A DNA stretch of 54,089 bases from an uncultured Clostridium sp. (GTDB lineage: Bacteria > Bacillota > Clostridia > TANB77 > CAG-508), in contig USNR01000003.1 of the NCBI GenBank assembly GCA_900556135.1, forward strand, positions 1 through 54,089, written 5' to 3'. Below, one piece after another: positions 15,850 to 24,990 of this stretch. The notes under the pieces are model-generated. The model made no database searches and was not told the DNA's origin. It was given only the letters and a program-made list of their open reading frames with translations. The position numbers were made by a program, and so were the translations under genes. The first letter of the stretch is position 1; each line of letters opens with the position of its first letter.

Positions 15850-18800
15850 ATGAAAAGTTTACACGATAATTTTGATAGATTCTATAATGAAAAGAAAAAA
15901 GGAGATAAAGATATTGTTAAAAATATATTAAAAGAAATAAAAAGATACGATATTTATGATATTATTGCAAAATTATCTGCTTTAAATTTAGTCCCTGAGA
16001 ACCAAAACAAAGCAACAATTATTGAACCAATAACTGCAGCAATACTCACTTTATCTAAGAAAGAATTGATATCGGAATATAAAATAAGTATGGGCAAATT
16101 TAAAAAACTAATACAATCAATTGAAAATATGAAATTGACTTCTGCAATAGATCCACCAGAAAATTCATTTATAGATAGAGTGATGTTTTATAACAATTAT
16201 AATATTTTTACAGGTATTAACTACATACCAGGATATATACTCCAGGCAGTTATAAATACAATTTACACAAGTGGTAACAAATTCAATATTGAATTTGCTA
16301 AAAAAATGAGCATATTAATTAGTTTTATTTTAGAAATTTCAGATTGTGTTTCAAAAAAAATTGATATTAGTATTGAAAATTTAAAAAGATATGACGAAAT
16401 CGAAAATATTGTTATACCGAGTGAGAATAGATTAAAAAAATTACAGGAATGTATAATTATAAAAGAAGATATAGTAAATTATATGCTAAATGATAATGAA
16501 TTAATAAATTTATTATATAGTGATTTTGAAAATGAAGATATAGAAAATTTATTAAATCTAGACAATCAAAAGTTTTTCAAAAGACCATTTTTAAAAGATG
16601 GTAAAGGAAATGTAATAATTTTATCACCATCAATATTAGGTCCGTTTTTGATACATAGTATAGTTAGTTTTGCTGATCAATATGGGGAAAAAGAAAAATT
16701 TATTAAACTATATAACCATACAGTATGGAAACAGTGTATAAATTATTTTGATAGATTGGGAAATAAAAAAATAAATGAAGATTCTTTAAATATAAAATTG
16801 AAAAAAGACGATATGTCGTACAAAGAGACATTGCTGACTGGAGATAATAAGCAAATAATTATATCAATAGGAATCTTTGATGATGGAAGAGACTTTAATA
16901 AAGAAAAAGTATTTGATAATTACAGAAATAATGGAATTAGCAAATTGCTGGATAAAAGAATAGATTATATTACAAATAAATTAAAACTTAGAGTATCAGA
17001 CAAAGATATATTTATATGTTTAATATATAATTCTTTTGGGAGAAGTATGTTAATAGGGTTTAATAAAAGTACATTTAATGCACCTATATGTCTAAATCCA
17101 CTCGAATTAAAATGTATTTCTATAAATGAAAGAGAGCAAAAATTCTTTTTAACAAGATATATAAGTGCAAAGAATAAATTATTAGAAGTGCCACAGGCTT
17201 TTGGAGAACTTCCATTTGTAGATATTTATACAAATTGTAATTATTCTTTTTATATTAGTGATGAATTTAATCCTAAAAATACAATGTTATATCTTAGTGC
17301 AGGTGATGATATTGAATATATAGTTAAATCCTTAAAAAATGAAAATAGACATTTAGTTGAATCATATAATCCAGAATATATGGAGGAGGTAATTCTTCTA
17401 GACGAAAAAAGAAAAATATATTTGAACGATAATAGAAATAGAAAGAATAAAGTAATAAGTTTATTGGTAGAAATGAAAAATATAGAAATATGGATATATA
17501 GTGAGAAAATAAAAGATAGTCAGGAATTAAATGTTTGTCATAGTATGATAGATACTATTTCTTATTGGATTGGCGAATGTAAAGAAATTATTGAAGATAA
17601 AGAAATTAGAGAGAAATATGTTAATATTAAAATTAATATGACAGGTAACAGTATAGAATATTTTTATGATAAAAAATGTAGTGAACCAATTGAAAATACT
17701 GTTTCAATAAAAAAAGAAAATAATAAAATATTATTAGATATAAGTCCAAACACATATCATTGTTTTAATAGGAAGGACAACCAAGAAGAAAAAAATTTAT
17801 TTTTAATAATATTAAATAAGATAATGGATTTTACAGACAAAGATTATAAAAAAATTGACGAAAAGTTTTCTCCTGATAAGAAACAAAAATTCTTTGTACT
17901 TGATTATGAAATCTATCCATATTTCAAACCTATTGATTTTCCACAAAATAGAAAAGTTAATGAAAATGATATAAATGAATTACTTGATGATATTGGAAAA
18001 TATATTATTTCACTAAAGAAGTGGAATTATGGAATAGTTGATGAAGAAGGTAAAAATGAAATTACATTATTAGTAGTTGACTATTTATATAAATTACTAC
18101 AAAATAAAGTCAAAAAATTAAATCCCAATAATTTAGTGGAAGTAATATATTATGATTTAGAAGAACAAATATATTATATGATGATGTTCCAAAGAAGACA
18201 TTATAATGATGTTTTGTGTTATCCAGAAAAGAAAGACAAAATATGGAAAGATTTTAATGAAAATCAAAGAGTTACAAAGGCATTGAAGTTTTTAATTGAA
18301 TATGTGTCTGCTCAACCACCGTTAGGAAAAGAGCTACTGGGAGAATATGAATATGAGGAGATATTAGCAATATGTTCTTTAATAATAGAGTGGGCATATA
18401 ATAATGATTTGTTTAGATATAAAATATTTAATACTCCTATTGAGATATTAAAGTCTGACAGAATAGGGATTAAAAAAAATGAATATAATGCAATGGGAAG
18501 TAGTATGTTAAATGCAAGAATAAGAGAATTTGAATATAATTCAATAGGAAAATGGAATGAAATTATAGTAAAAAGTCAATTTGAATCAAATGAATTGGAT
18601 AAGGCATTTTATTTTGAAAAGGGATTTACTTTTTCGGAATTTTTAAAAGTATGTTATCATTTAATATTAATTGGAGAAGAACAGGCAAGTGAAATAAAAA
18701 AATTTGAATGTGATAAATTAGCTATAACTATACAAGAACAATTGAAAGAAATTAAAGAGATAAAAATTCAAAAAATCTTGGATTATATATGTTTAGATAA

Positions 18801-19515
18801 AAGAGATGATTTTCTAACACCACCAGAGGGATTTAGAAAGGAAGATGTATATCCGTGGAGATTTAATAGAGAATTATCATTTACAAGGAGACCTCTTATA
18901 AAAAGAGATAATGAATATATATGGGGAAACAGAAATATTTTTCATATGACTATGTTTACGATGGACCTTATAAGTGATGGAAAATTTAAGACCAGAAGTA
19001 AAGAGATGAATAAATATATAGGAAAAGTAAGTAAAAATAGAGGAAAAGCATTTAATGATAGTATATTTAATATATTACAAACATTCCCTGAACTAATAGT
19101 CGATAAAAACTTAAAGAAAGTTAATGGAAAAAGAATAGTAGACAAAGAAAATAATGATTTAGGAGATATAGACATTTTATATATCTATGATAAAAATAAG
19201 CAAATTGTGGTAGGAGAAGTAAAAGATTTTAAATTATCTAGGAATCCATATGAAATATATTGCGAATATAGAGAAATGTTTGAAGATAGTGATAGTAAAA
19301 AAAGTTATAGTAAAAAGCTTGAAAGAAGAACTGAATGGGCCAAAGATCATATTGAAGATATAAAAGCACAATATAATTTAAAAGGAGATAATTGGAAGAT
19401 ATACAAAGTATTTATAGTAAATGAACATTTAGTAAGCAAAAATGTGTATGAAAAAAATGAAAATATTATAGCAGTTTCAGATATATCATTAAAAAATTTA
19501 ATACAGTTAAAATAA
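15850..19515 (+). CDS. 1221-aa protein with C-terminal nuclease-like motif, unknown family
   Basis: I do not recognise the first ~1000 residues, which are hydrophilic, helical and without membrane segments or an obvious P-loop. Near the C-terminus, LGDIDILYI (Asp1106, Asp1108) and VVGEVKDFKLS (Glu1123, Lys1125) form a D-x(14-16)-E-x-K pattern of the restriction-nuclease fold, with an upstream helix NRGKAFNDSIFNIL that could give the fold's first Glu/Asp. The start is ATG 15850 after GGGAGAAAAGT; an upstream in-frame extension (from 15772) would begin inside the terminator. It is transcribed after that terminator, so it probably has its own promoter. The size and effector-type end suggest a large defence sensor-nuclease. 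Confidence 0.6.
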   Translation: MKSLHDNFDRFYNEKKKGDKDIVKNILKEIKRYDIYDIIAKLSALNLVPENQNKATIIEPITAAILTLSKKELISEYKISMGKFKKLIQSIENMKLTSAIDPPENSFIDRVMFYNNYNIFTGINYIPGYILQAVINTIYTSGNKFNIEFAKKMSILISFILEISDCVSKKIDISIENLKRYDEIENIVIPSENRLKKLQECIIIKEDIVNYMLNDNELINLLYSDFENEDIENLLNLDNQKFFKRPFLKDGKGNVIILSPSILGPFLIHSIVSFADQYGEKEKFIKLYNHTVWKQCINYFDRLGNKKINEDSLNIKLKKDDMSYKETLLTGDNKQIIISIGIFDDGRDFNKEKVFDNYRNNGISKLLDKRIDYITNKLKLRVSDKDIFICLIYNSFGRSMLIGFNKSTFNAPICLNPLELKCISINEREQKFFLTRYISAKNKLLEVPQAFGELPFVDIYTNCNYSFYISDEFNPKNTMLYLSAGDDIEYIVKSLKNENRHLVESYNPEYMEEVILLDEKRKIYLNDNRNRKNKVISLLVEMKNIEIWIYSEKIKDSQELNVCHSMIDTISYWIGECKEIIEDKEIREKYVNIKINMTGNSIEYFYDKKCSEPIENTVSIKKENNKILLDISPNTYHCFNRKDNQEEKNLFLIILNKIMDFTDKDYKKIDEKFSPDKKQKFFVLDYEIYPYFKPIDFPQNRKVNENDINELLDDIGKYIISLKKWNYGIVDEEGKNEITLLVVDYLYKLLQNKVKKLNPNNLVEVIYYDLEEQIYYMMMFQRRHYNDVLCYPEKKDKIWKDFNENQRVTKALKFLIEYVSAQPPLGKELLGEYEYEEILAICSLIIEWAYNNDLFRYKIFNTPIEILKSDRIGIKKNEYNAMGSSMLNARIREFEYNSIGKWNEIIVKSQFESNELDKAFYFEKGFTFSEFLKVCYHLILIGEEQASEIKKFECDKLAITIQEQLKEIKEIKIQKILDYICLDKRDDFLTPPEGFRKEDVYPWRFNRELSFTRRPLIKRDNEYIWGNRNIFHMTMFTMDLISDGKFKTRSKEMNKYIGKVSKNRGKAFNDSIFNILQTFPELIVDKNLKKVNGKRIVDKENNDLGDIDILYIYDKNKQIVVGEVKDFKLSRNPYEIYCEYREMFEDSDSKKSYSKKLERRTEWAKDHIEDIKAQYNLKGDNWKIYKVFIVNEHLVSKNVYEKNENIIAVSDISLKNLIQLK

Positions 19516-19565
19516 TGTAAATAAACAATCTATATAATAAAAAATTATAAATGGAGGAACAAAAA

Positions 19566-20468
19566 ATGAAACAATTTATTTATCTTGATACAGATATTGT
19601 TAATTCTATTATCGCCCAAAAAGATAATGGACTTATAAGAGATATAAAGATGGAAGAAAGTAATACATCAACAAATAGTGAAAATAATACTATATTATCT
19701 GACATAAATGTGGGAGGAAAAGCTGGAATATTTAATATTGTAAATGCTGAAGCAAAACTAAATTTGGAAGCAAAAATTGGAAAAGATAAGGATATTTCTA
19801 ATACTGCACGACAAATTATAGAAAAATCTCTTCATGATGCGGCTTTTGATATCGCTTATGAATATATGCAAGCTGAAAAAATTGAAATGGGTAACAATAC
19901 AAATGACGATTATGGACAATATATTGAATTGAATAGAATATTTGATTTTGTTGATTTAGATTATTTGGAATGCTTATTTTCTAGAAATGGATTAATAGAT
20001 TATTTAAAAAAGACAACAAGTGAAGAAATAAAGAAAAAAGCTTCTAATGCACTTAATCAATTGAATAGAGAGCAGAGACGAGCTAAATCTACTCAAATCG
20101 AAAGTGAAATAAAAAAAACAATAAATGAGCAAAATAAGCAATATGATAATGTAGGTGATATTATAAATGTATTTAAGAAAATGATTCCATATAGTAGAAT
20201 GTTAATTTCAAATGATGGATATTTAATACCTCTAGATGAGAAGTATTTTAGGGTTAATCCAACTAGTATTGGATTTATGTATGGAGGAGATATAACATGT
20301 GTTGGAATGATTACAAATATAATAGGTAAAGATACTAATCCAAATGATGATAAAAATATTTTTTCTACTTTACAATTTTCAATAAATGAAGCCCTTAGAT
20401 CTATATTACCAACGAAAGAAGAGAATATTTGTGTAGTACATCCAATAGCAATATTTTATAATAAATAA
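19566..20468 (+). CDS. DUF6414 family protein
   Basis: 300 aa, soluble, opening with KQFIYLDTDIVNSIIAQKDNGL, which I associate with DUF6414. A glycine/alanine-rich segment follows, then a helical middle (AARQ-type helices, coiled-coil propensity around RREQRRAKSTQIESEIKK) and a C-terminal beta-rich part (RMLISNDGYLIPLDEKYFRV). No catalytic motif is visible. The start at 19566 follows GGAGGA. The ATG at 19551 lies upstream of that site. It lies 50 bp after the 1221-aa gene, likely in one transcript, and is the last rightward gene of the cargo. Function unknown; being with putative defence genes is suggestive only. Confidence 0.65.
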   Translation: MKQFIYLDTDIVNSIIAQKDNGLIRDIKMEESNTSTNSENNTILSDINVGGKAGIFNIVNAEAKLNLEAKIGKDKDISNTARQIIEKSLHDAAFDIAYEYMQAEKIEMGNNTNDDYGQYIELNRIFDFVDLDYLECLFSRNGLIDYLKKTTSEEIKKKASNALNQLNREQRRAKSTQIESEIKKTINEQNKQYDNVGDIINVFKKMIPYSRMLISNDGYLIPLDEKYFRVNPTSIGFMYGGDITCVGMITNIIGKDTNPNDDKNIFSTLQFSINEALRSILPTKEENICVVHPIAIFYNK

Positions 20469-20469
20469 C

Positions 20470-20498
20470 AAGATATCGGAAATAAATTCCGATATCTT
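20470..20498. terminator. Bidirectional terminator between convergent genes
   Basis: AAGATATCGGAA (20470-20481) pairs perfectly with TTCCGATATCTT (20487-20498) around a 5-nt loop. Confidence 0.85.
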
Positions 20499-20503
20499 GT
20501 TTG

Positions 20504-20797
20504 CTAATTATCAAAACATCCTATAACTAACTGTACTCCATCACAAAAACCATTCCTATAATATTTCTCATTCCAATAACAAATATAATCCATAAAATTC
20601 TTATCAAGTCTATCCAATTGATTCTTTACATACTTTTGACTCTGTTTAGGAACATTCTTTAAAATGTTTTCAGCAATCTCATCAAAATAAATATAATGTT
20701 TTCTATCTTCTTTAGTAAGTGTGCCTAAAACCATTTCCTCTCTAAAGCTTAACCAATCTTTCAAAATATCATCATTAACTTCTCTTAAATTATTCAT
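20504..20797 (-). CDS. Hypothetical protein, 97 aa, at the element's right end
   Basis: A small acidic, helical protein with no signal peptide. A good TTAGGAGG precedes the ATG. The closing RNGFCDGVQLVIGCF resembles the 'YxxGFxDGxxLxxE' ends of small Firmicute element proteins, but I cannot assign a family. It converges with the DUF6414 gene across a shared terminator and is the last gene before the right boundary repeat. Confidence 0.6.
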   Translation of the reverse strand: MNNLREVNDDILKDWLSFREEMVLGTLTKEDRKHYIYFDEIAENILKNVPKQSQKYVKNQLDRLDKNFMDYICYWNEKYYRNGFCDGVQLVIGCFDN

Positions 20798-20884
20798 AAT
20801 CTAAATCCTCCTAAAATTAAAATTTTTATTAATAAAAATATCCTTTACAAGAGTTTAAAATACTACAACAAACGTACTATATGA

Positions 20885-20914
20885 ATTGGGTAAAAATTGG
20901 GTAAAATCATCTCC
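20885..20914 (+). repeat. Right boundary direct repeat / possible integrase arm site
   Basis: Two TTGGGT units 11 bp apart followed by ATCATCTCC. 24 of 30 bases match 3826-3855 in the same orientation. Confidence 0.5.
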
Positions 20915-21065
20915 AAAAATGCCCTAAAAATGCACAAATGTTCTACAAACAAAAACTCTTGTAAATACTGAAATACCAACAAAAACTCTAATTTTCACAA
21001 AACTACAAAAAGTGGTCAGCCATCGCTCATAACCCGAAGCTCTATCCTTTAAATAACAATAAAAT

Positions 21066-21090
21066 AAAGTACTTACTAAGCAAGTACTTT
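21066..21090 (-). terminator. Terminator downstream of sodC
   Basis: AAAGTACTT (21066-21074) pairs with AAGTACTTT (21082-21090). On the minus strand a T-rich tail follows. Confidence 0.6.
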
Positions 21091-21139
21091 TTCCATAATT
21101 TTACTAAAATAGTTATAGTTTGTCACATTTAAAACAAAC

Positions 21140-21596
21140 TTAAAAGGACCTTTTTATTTCACCACAAGCAATTTTTGTACCAGAATTACCACTAGGTTGA
21201 GTGGTGAAATCATCAGGCATATCATGGATAATGACAACTTTTCCAATTATATCTTTTACTTTAAATTTATTAAGGAAGACACTCATATAACTGTATCCAT
21301 TATTTTCAATTAATGGTGGCAAATCCCCAGCATGATAAGGATGAGGACAATTTTGAGGATTATAATGAGCTTTTGCATTAGCAAATTCATCATTTAAATT
21401 TCCTATACATGAGGTTCCGCTCATGTATATGGAATCCAAAAAATCTTCCTTTGCAATGATCTTTTGATTGTGGCAATCCATTAATTTTTGCAGTTAATAT
21501 TACGCCATCTGAAACGTCTTTAAAAGTAACAATACCATTAATTTCTGGAAATTTCCTTCCTCCTTTTATATTAGCTTTAGCAGTATTAAAAAACAT
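21140..21596 (-). CDS. sodC: Cu/Zn superoxide dismutase, split by one base at a CGG codon
   Basis: The enzyme dismutates superoxide to oxygen and peroxide. The copper-site GFHIHE lies at residues 54-59, and after the frame break come GTSC (disulphide Cys), AKAHYNPQNCPHPYHAGDLP (zinc loop), VVIIHD (copper His) and SGTKIACGEI (second Cys and active-site arginine region, here Lys-Ile-Ala-Cys). No secretion signal is evident, unlike most SodC. The frame from 21596 reaches GAG, then CGG (minus strand 21419-21417). Skipping the C gives GGA ACC TCA TGT, that is HEGTSC. The total of 457 nt is 152 codons plus one. It is otherwise intact, with AGAGGTG before the ATG. Confidence 0.85.
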
Positions 21597-21979
21597 ATTT
21601 ATTTCACCTCTAAATTTAATTTTATATTAGTATATGCAAGATAGACATAAAGTAAGACTGAAAGCAGGAAAGAGATTAAATTGAATTAAAAAATATTAAT
21701 GGTGTATGGGGAAAATCCTAAAATTAATATAAAAAACATCAAAAACTACTTAAAAAACTTGGATATAATGATAAATGATAGTATAATTATTATAGTTTTG
21801 AAGGAATTTTATTAAAAGAATAAGTAGTGAAATATTATATTGAAAAATTTTAAAAATCAGTAAATAATAAAGGTTATGAAGATGTAGTAAATAAATATTA
21901 CTTGAAATATTTTAGATTATTAAAAAAGAAGATAAAATAAAAGAAAGATTAGTAAAAAGAAGAAGGGAGCTCGAAAATT
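21597..21979. other. Intergenic region, no supported gene
   Basis: Very AT-rich. A 38-codon frame at 21700-21816 (MVYGENPKINIKN...) lacks a good ribosome-binding site, and further open fragments around 21840-21960 read KGYEDVVNKYYLKYF. Together these may be the remains of a decayed gene, but I cannot identify it. Confidence 0.35.
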
Positions 21980-22696
21980 ATGGATGAAAAAATACAGCAA
22001 TTTAAACAATTAGTAAATGAGAGTGAAAATATTGTGTTCTTTGGTGGCGCAGGGGTATCTACTGAAAGTGGAATACCTGATTTTAGAAGTAAGGACGGTC
22101 TATATAATCAACAATATAAATATCCACCAGAAACAATACTAAGCCATACTTTCTTTATGAATAAAACAGACGAATTTTATAAGTTTTATAAATCAAAAAT
22201 GAACTCATTAAAATACAAACCTAATATTACACATATTAAACTTGCAGAACTTGAATCAAGGGGCAAATTAAAGGCTGTAATAACACAAAATATAGACGGT
22301 TTGCATCAGAAAGCTGGTTCCAAAATTGTGTACGAATTGCATGGTAGTGTACTAAGAAATTATTGTATGAAATGCCATAAGTTTTATGATGCTGAATATG
22401 TGTTTAAAAGTAATGGTATTCCAAAGTGTAGCTGTGGTGGAGTAATAAAGCCAGATGTTGTTTTATATGAAGAAGGATTGAATGAGGATACAATTAGAAA
22501 CTCGATATATGCTATTCATAATGCTGACCTACTAATTATTGCGGGAACGTCGCTTACGGTTCAACCTGCAAGTGGTTTAATAAATTATTTTAAAGGAAAA
22601 AATCTTGTGCTGATAAACAGAGATTCAACTCCTTATGACTATAAAGCTGATTTGGTCATAAATGATAGTTTGGGAATGGTATTTTCGAAACTATAA
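21980..22696 (+). CDS. Sir2-family NAD-dependent protein deacylase
   Basis: Sirtuins remove acyl groups from lysines using NAD+. All hallmarks are present: GAGVSTESGIPDFRS (NAD binding), TQNIDGLHQKAGS with the catalytic-site Asn and Asp, the catalytic His in ELHGSV, a zinc ribbon with CMKCHKFY and CSCGG, IKPDVVLYEE, and the Rossmann end LLIIAGTSLTVQPASGL. The 238-aa length is normal for the bacterial CobB/SirTM-like group. AAGGGAG lies ~10 nt before the ATG. No macrodomain or lipoylation partner gene is adjacent, so this is probably a general deacylase. Confidence 0.92.
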   Translation: MDEKIQQFKQLVNESENIVFFGGAGVSTESGIPDFRSKDGLYNQQYKYPPETILSHTFFMNKTDEFYKFYKSKMNSLKYKPNITHIKLAELESRGKLKAVITQNIDGLHQKAGSKIVYELHGSVLRNYCMKCHKFYDAEYVFKSNGIPKCSCGGVIKPDVVLYEEGLNEDTIRNSIYAIHNADLLIIAGTSLTVQPASGLINYFKGKNLVLINRDSTPYDYKADLVINDSLGMVFSKL

Positions 22697-23038
22697 ATTG
22701 AAAGAATGAAAAACTTCAAAAGATGAAGCTACTTAAATAAAAATCAAATATTAGTCTTAGAAAACTTAAAATATGGAGATTATAGACTAGAAAAAAGAGT
22801 AATTAAAAAAATTGTCATAATTTATTGAAAAAAATCTTATAAAAAAATGGACTGCTATACTCTTGTAAATAGATATTTACCAGTGATATAATAATGACGA
22901 AGATATAAGTGGTTGAGTAACATTAAATATAAATTGTTGCGTTATCATGTATGAAAAATATATCAAAATATAAACAAAGTTTAAACCAAATTGATATAGA
23001 TAAGCTTGTTTAAAAGTTATGGGAGATTTTGTAATTAT
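22697..23038. other. Intergenic region with a likely promoter
   Basis: No gene is supported. A small hairpin (CTTCA/TGAAG) near 22714-22728 may end the sirtuin transcript. TTGTAA (22863-22868) and TATAAT (22887-22892), 18 bp apart, could drive the HAD gene with a ~140-nt leader. Confidence 0.45.
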
Positions 23039-23530
23039 ATGAAGACACTAGATGAACTACTAGCTGATAAAATATTAGATTTAATACATTATGTTTTAGC
23101 AAAAAAAGTAAAACCGGATATTACGCTAGACACTGTGGGTGAATTAGATATAAAAGCAATCGAAAAGTTAAAAGAAGACTTTGAAATCGAAGGAATAATT
23201 TTAGATGTGGACAAAACTTTACGAAAAGAAATGAGAGATATTCCAAAAACTAACAAAGAATGGATTGAAAGTTTAAAAGATAAAATAAAAATTATAGTTG
23301 TTAGCAATGGAAAAGATAAAAAAATTGAACAATATTTCCAAGATAATGGGATAGCCTATATAGGCTTTGCACATAAACCATTAAAGAAAAACTTTATAAG
23401 AGCATGTGAAAAGATGAAAATCAAACCTGAAAAAGTTTTAGTTATTGGAGATAGTTTGTTTGATGACATATATGGAGGAAAAAGAAACAATATGAAGACT
23501 GCACTGGTAAAAGAAGTAGAAGACAGGTAA
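23039..23530 (+). CDS. HAD-superfamily phosphatase, YqeG-like
   Basis: 163 aa with the four HAD motifs: nucleophile IILDVDKTL (motif I), VVSNGKD (II), the Lys of AHKPLKK (III) and VLVIGDSLFDDIYGG (IV). No large cap is visible, as in YqeG/IIIA-type phosphatases linked to phosphatidylglycerophosphate or other small phosphates. The substrate is not determinable here. I prefer the ATG at 23039 with GGGAGA upstream (12-nt spacing, longer than ideal); a TTG at 23006 is the alternative. The NUDIX gene follows after 37 bp. Confidence 0.8.
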   Translation: MKTLDELLADKILDLIHYVLAKKVKPDITLDTVGELDIKAIEKLKEDFEIEGIILDVDKTLRKEMRDIPKTNKEWIESLKDKIKIIVVSNGKDKKIEQYFQDNGIAYIGFAHKPLKKNFIRACEKMKIKPEKVLVIGDSLFDDIYGGKRNNMKTALVKEVEDR

Positions 23531-23567
23531 AAATTAAAATTTGATTGTAGTATATGAGGAGGTTATT

Positions 23568-24086
23568 ATGGCGGAATTATGGGATCTATATGACGGAAAC
23601 AAAAAGAAAATAGGAAAAACAGCAGAAAGAGGAGTTTATGAATTTCAAGATGGAGAATACCATTTGGTGGTTCAAGCAATTATTTTAAATACAAAAAATG
23701 AAATATTGATTAGTAAAAGAGCCCCATTTAAAAAGTTTGGTGGAATTTGGGAATGTAATGGGGGTTCTGTATTAAAAGGAGAAACAAGTTTGGAAGGAAT
23801 CTTAAGAGAAGTTAAAGAAGAGCTGGGGATTAACTTCTCAGAAAATGAAGCAACATTTCTTAAAGAAGTAAAACGTGAGAACAAGCCTGCAAATTTCAAG
23901 GATTTGTGGCTATTCAAACGTGATATAAAAGATGATGAAATTACATTTCCAGATGGAGAAGCAACAGATTTTAAATGGGTAGGTATAGACGAATTTATAG
24001 AAATGTTTAATAATGAAGAGATTGTGCCAACTGTTGATTTTGGAAGAAAAGAGTATGATTTAGCATTAAAAATCAAACAAAAATAG
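23568..24086 (+). CDS. NUDIX hydrolase
   Basis: The NUDIX box GGSVLKGETSLEGILREV followed by KEELGI fits Gx5Ex7REUxEExGU. The opening MAELWDLYDGNKKKIGKTAERG resembles the isopentenyl-diphosphate-isomerase/YfcD-like subgroup, in which the N-terminus repeats the 'WDLYD' motif. It likely hydrolyses a nucleoside or isoprenoid diphosphate. The exact substrate cannot be read from sequence. The ATG at 23568 follows GAGGAGG; the ATG at 23541 is upstream of that site. 172 aa, a normal length. Confidence 0.88.
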   Translation: MAELWDLYDGNKKKIGKTAERGVYEFQDGEYHLVVQAIILNTKNEILISKRAPFKKFGGIWECNGGSVLKGETSLEGILREVKEELGINFSENEATFLKEVKRENKPANFKDLWLFKRDIKDDEITFPDGEATDFKWVGIDEFIEMFNNEEIVPTVDFGRKEYDLALKIKQK

Positions 24087-24258
24087 GTATATGAGTTTAT
24101 TGGCAAAATGTAAATGTAAAAATAGATAGTGCATTATTAAAAAATGATTAGATTGGTTTCGAGACAAAATGAAGTATTTAAAGAGATTAGCAAGTTAGAA
24201 TCCCTGAGATCCTTTTAATATCAATGGTTTTATGAGAAATATGAATTTTATGTGAAAG

Positions 24259-24300
24259 TTAGCACTCTAATATTGACTCTGCTAAAAAAAGATGTATAAT
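24259..24300 (+). promoter_or_regulatory. CIRCE-like HrcA operator overlapping the hsp20 promoter
   Basis: TTAGCACTC (24259-24267), nine bases, then CTCTGCTAA (24277-24285). The left half is perfect CIRCE and the right half matches 6 of 9. TTGACT (24273-24278) and TATAAT (24295-24300), 16 bp apart, form the promoter, with the -35 inside the operator. The 304-bp gap 24087-24390 has no gene. Confidence 0.75.
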
Positions 24301-24390
24301 ATATATGTAAATGGTAAAGAATATTTATCATAAACATGTGCCACTTTCATCAAGTGTCAACACATAATATTTTTAAAGGAGTTGATTTTT

Positions 24391-24807
24391 ATGATGATGA
24401 TACCTAGAAAACATGATTTTGATTTATGGGATGATGTATTTGGAGATTCATTTTTTAATGAGGGAGTAAGCAGACTAATGAAAACAGATATCAAAGAAAA
24501 GAAAAATGAATACATTATAGCAATTGACTTACCAGGATATGAAAAAGAAGGTATAAAGCTAGAAATACAAGATGGATATTTAACAGTACATGCAAGTATT
24601 AATAAAGAGGAAAATGATGAAGAAAAAGGCAGATTTGTACGTAAAGAAAGATATTCAGGAGCATGTTCTAGAAGTTTCTATGTAGGAGATAATGTTACAG
24701 AGGAAGAAATTAAAGCAAAGTTTAAAAATGGAACATTAACAATTGTTGTTCCTAAGAAGGAAGATAAAAAAGAATTACCTGAAAAGAAATATATTGAGAT
24801 AGAGTAA
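24391..24807 (+). CDS. Small heat shock protein Hsp20 (alpha-crystallin family)
   Basis: An ATP-independent holdase chaperone, 138 aa. The alpha-crystallin domain covers residues ~32-130: the start (KTDIKEKKNEYIIAIDLPGY), the beta-strand pair KLEIQDGYLTVHA, FVRKERYSGACSRSF, and AKFKNGTLTIVVPK with the conserved A-x-x-x-N-G-x-L near the end. It starts at the ATG after AAAGGAG. It is a single-gene unit between a CIRCE-like heat-shock promoter and a strong terminator, so HrcA control is likely. Confidence 0.93.
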   Translation: MMMIPRKHDFDLWDDVFGDSFFNEGVSRLMKTDIKEKKNEYIIAIDLPGYEKEGIKLEIQDGYLTVHASINKEENDEEKGRFVRKERYSGACSRSFYVGDNVTEEEIKAKFKNGTLTIVVPKKEDKKELPEKKYIEIE

Positions 24808-24828
24808 AAATTTCAAAGAATGAAGTGT

Positions 24829-24861
24829 ACCCCAAAAGTTTAACTTTTGGGGTGCTTTTTT
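24829..24861 (+). terminator. Terminator after hsp20
   Basis: ACCCCAAAAGTT (24829-24840) pairs perfectly with AACTTTTGGGGT (24842-24853), followed by GC and six Ts. Confidence 0.92.
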
Positions 24862-24926
24862 ACGACTAAATATTAATAAATCAAGTAATAATAAAAATTA
24901 ATCGCCTGTCATTAAAGTTCCTACTC

Positions 24927-24955
24927 TTGTGTTTTTGGGAAAAATATGGTATAAT
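24927..24955 (+). promoter_or_regulatory. Promoter of the Clp/FtsH-like chimera gene
   Basis: TTGTGT (24927-24932), 17 bp, TATAAT (24950-24955) with an extended -10 TG (TGGTATAAT). Confidence 0.65.
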
Positions 24956-24990
24956 GGTTGTCATAACATGTTTTGAAAGGAGCATGAACT

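Larger units (their letters stand above)
3826..20914. mobile_element. Integrative element (phage-satellite-like), ~17 kb, loaded with putative defence genes
   Basis: Imperfect direct repeats (24 of 30 bases the same) lie at 3826-3855 and 20885-20914. A tyrosine integrase faces the left end, and an excisionase, phage-type replisome organizer and DnaC-like loader follow on the opposite strand. There is no relaxase, capsid or terminase gene, so the element is neither conjugative by itself nor a complete prophage. The integrase-left, Xis-Rep plan resembles Gram-positive phage-inducible islands. Cargo: RT plus RNA, SieB-like/DUF6076, and a block of nuclease, helicase and unknown genes up to 20468. 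Exact att cores are not proven. Confidence 0.6.
20798..21139. other. Gene-free right flank of the element
   Basis: It contains the right direct repeat (20885-20914) framed by a perfect 12-bp inverted repeat, TTACAAGAGTTT (20845-20856) and its complement (20953-20964). At about 21023-21048 there is a short tRNA-anticodon-arm-like string (CTCATAACCCGAAG), but no complete tRNA. A terminator for the next gene is at 21066-21090. No gene is supported. Confidence 0.5.

Noticed and set aside
3680..21050. tRNA-Met-like att cores (CTCATAACTCTAAG at ~3688 and CTCATAACCCGAAG at ~21031)
   Set aside because: Both resemble an anticodon arm and lie ~140 bp outside the direct repeats, but neither belongs to a complete tRNA and they differ at 2 of 14 positions. 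Too short to support.
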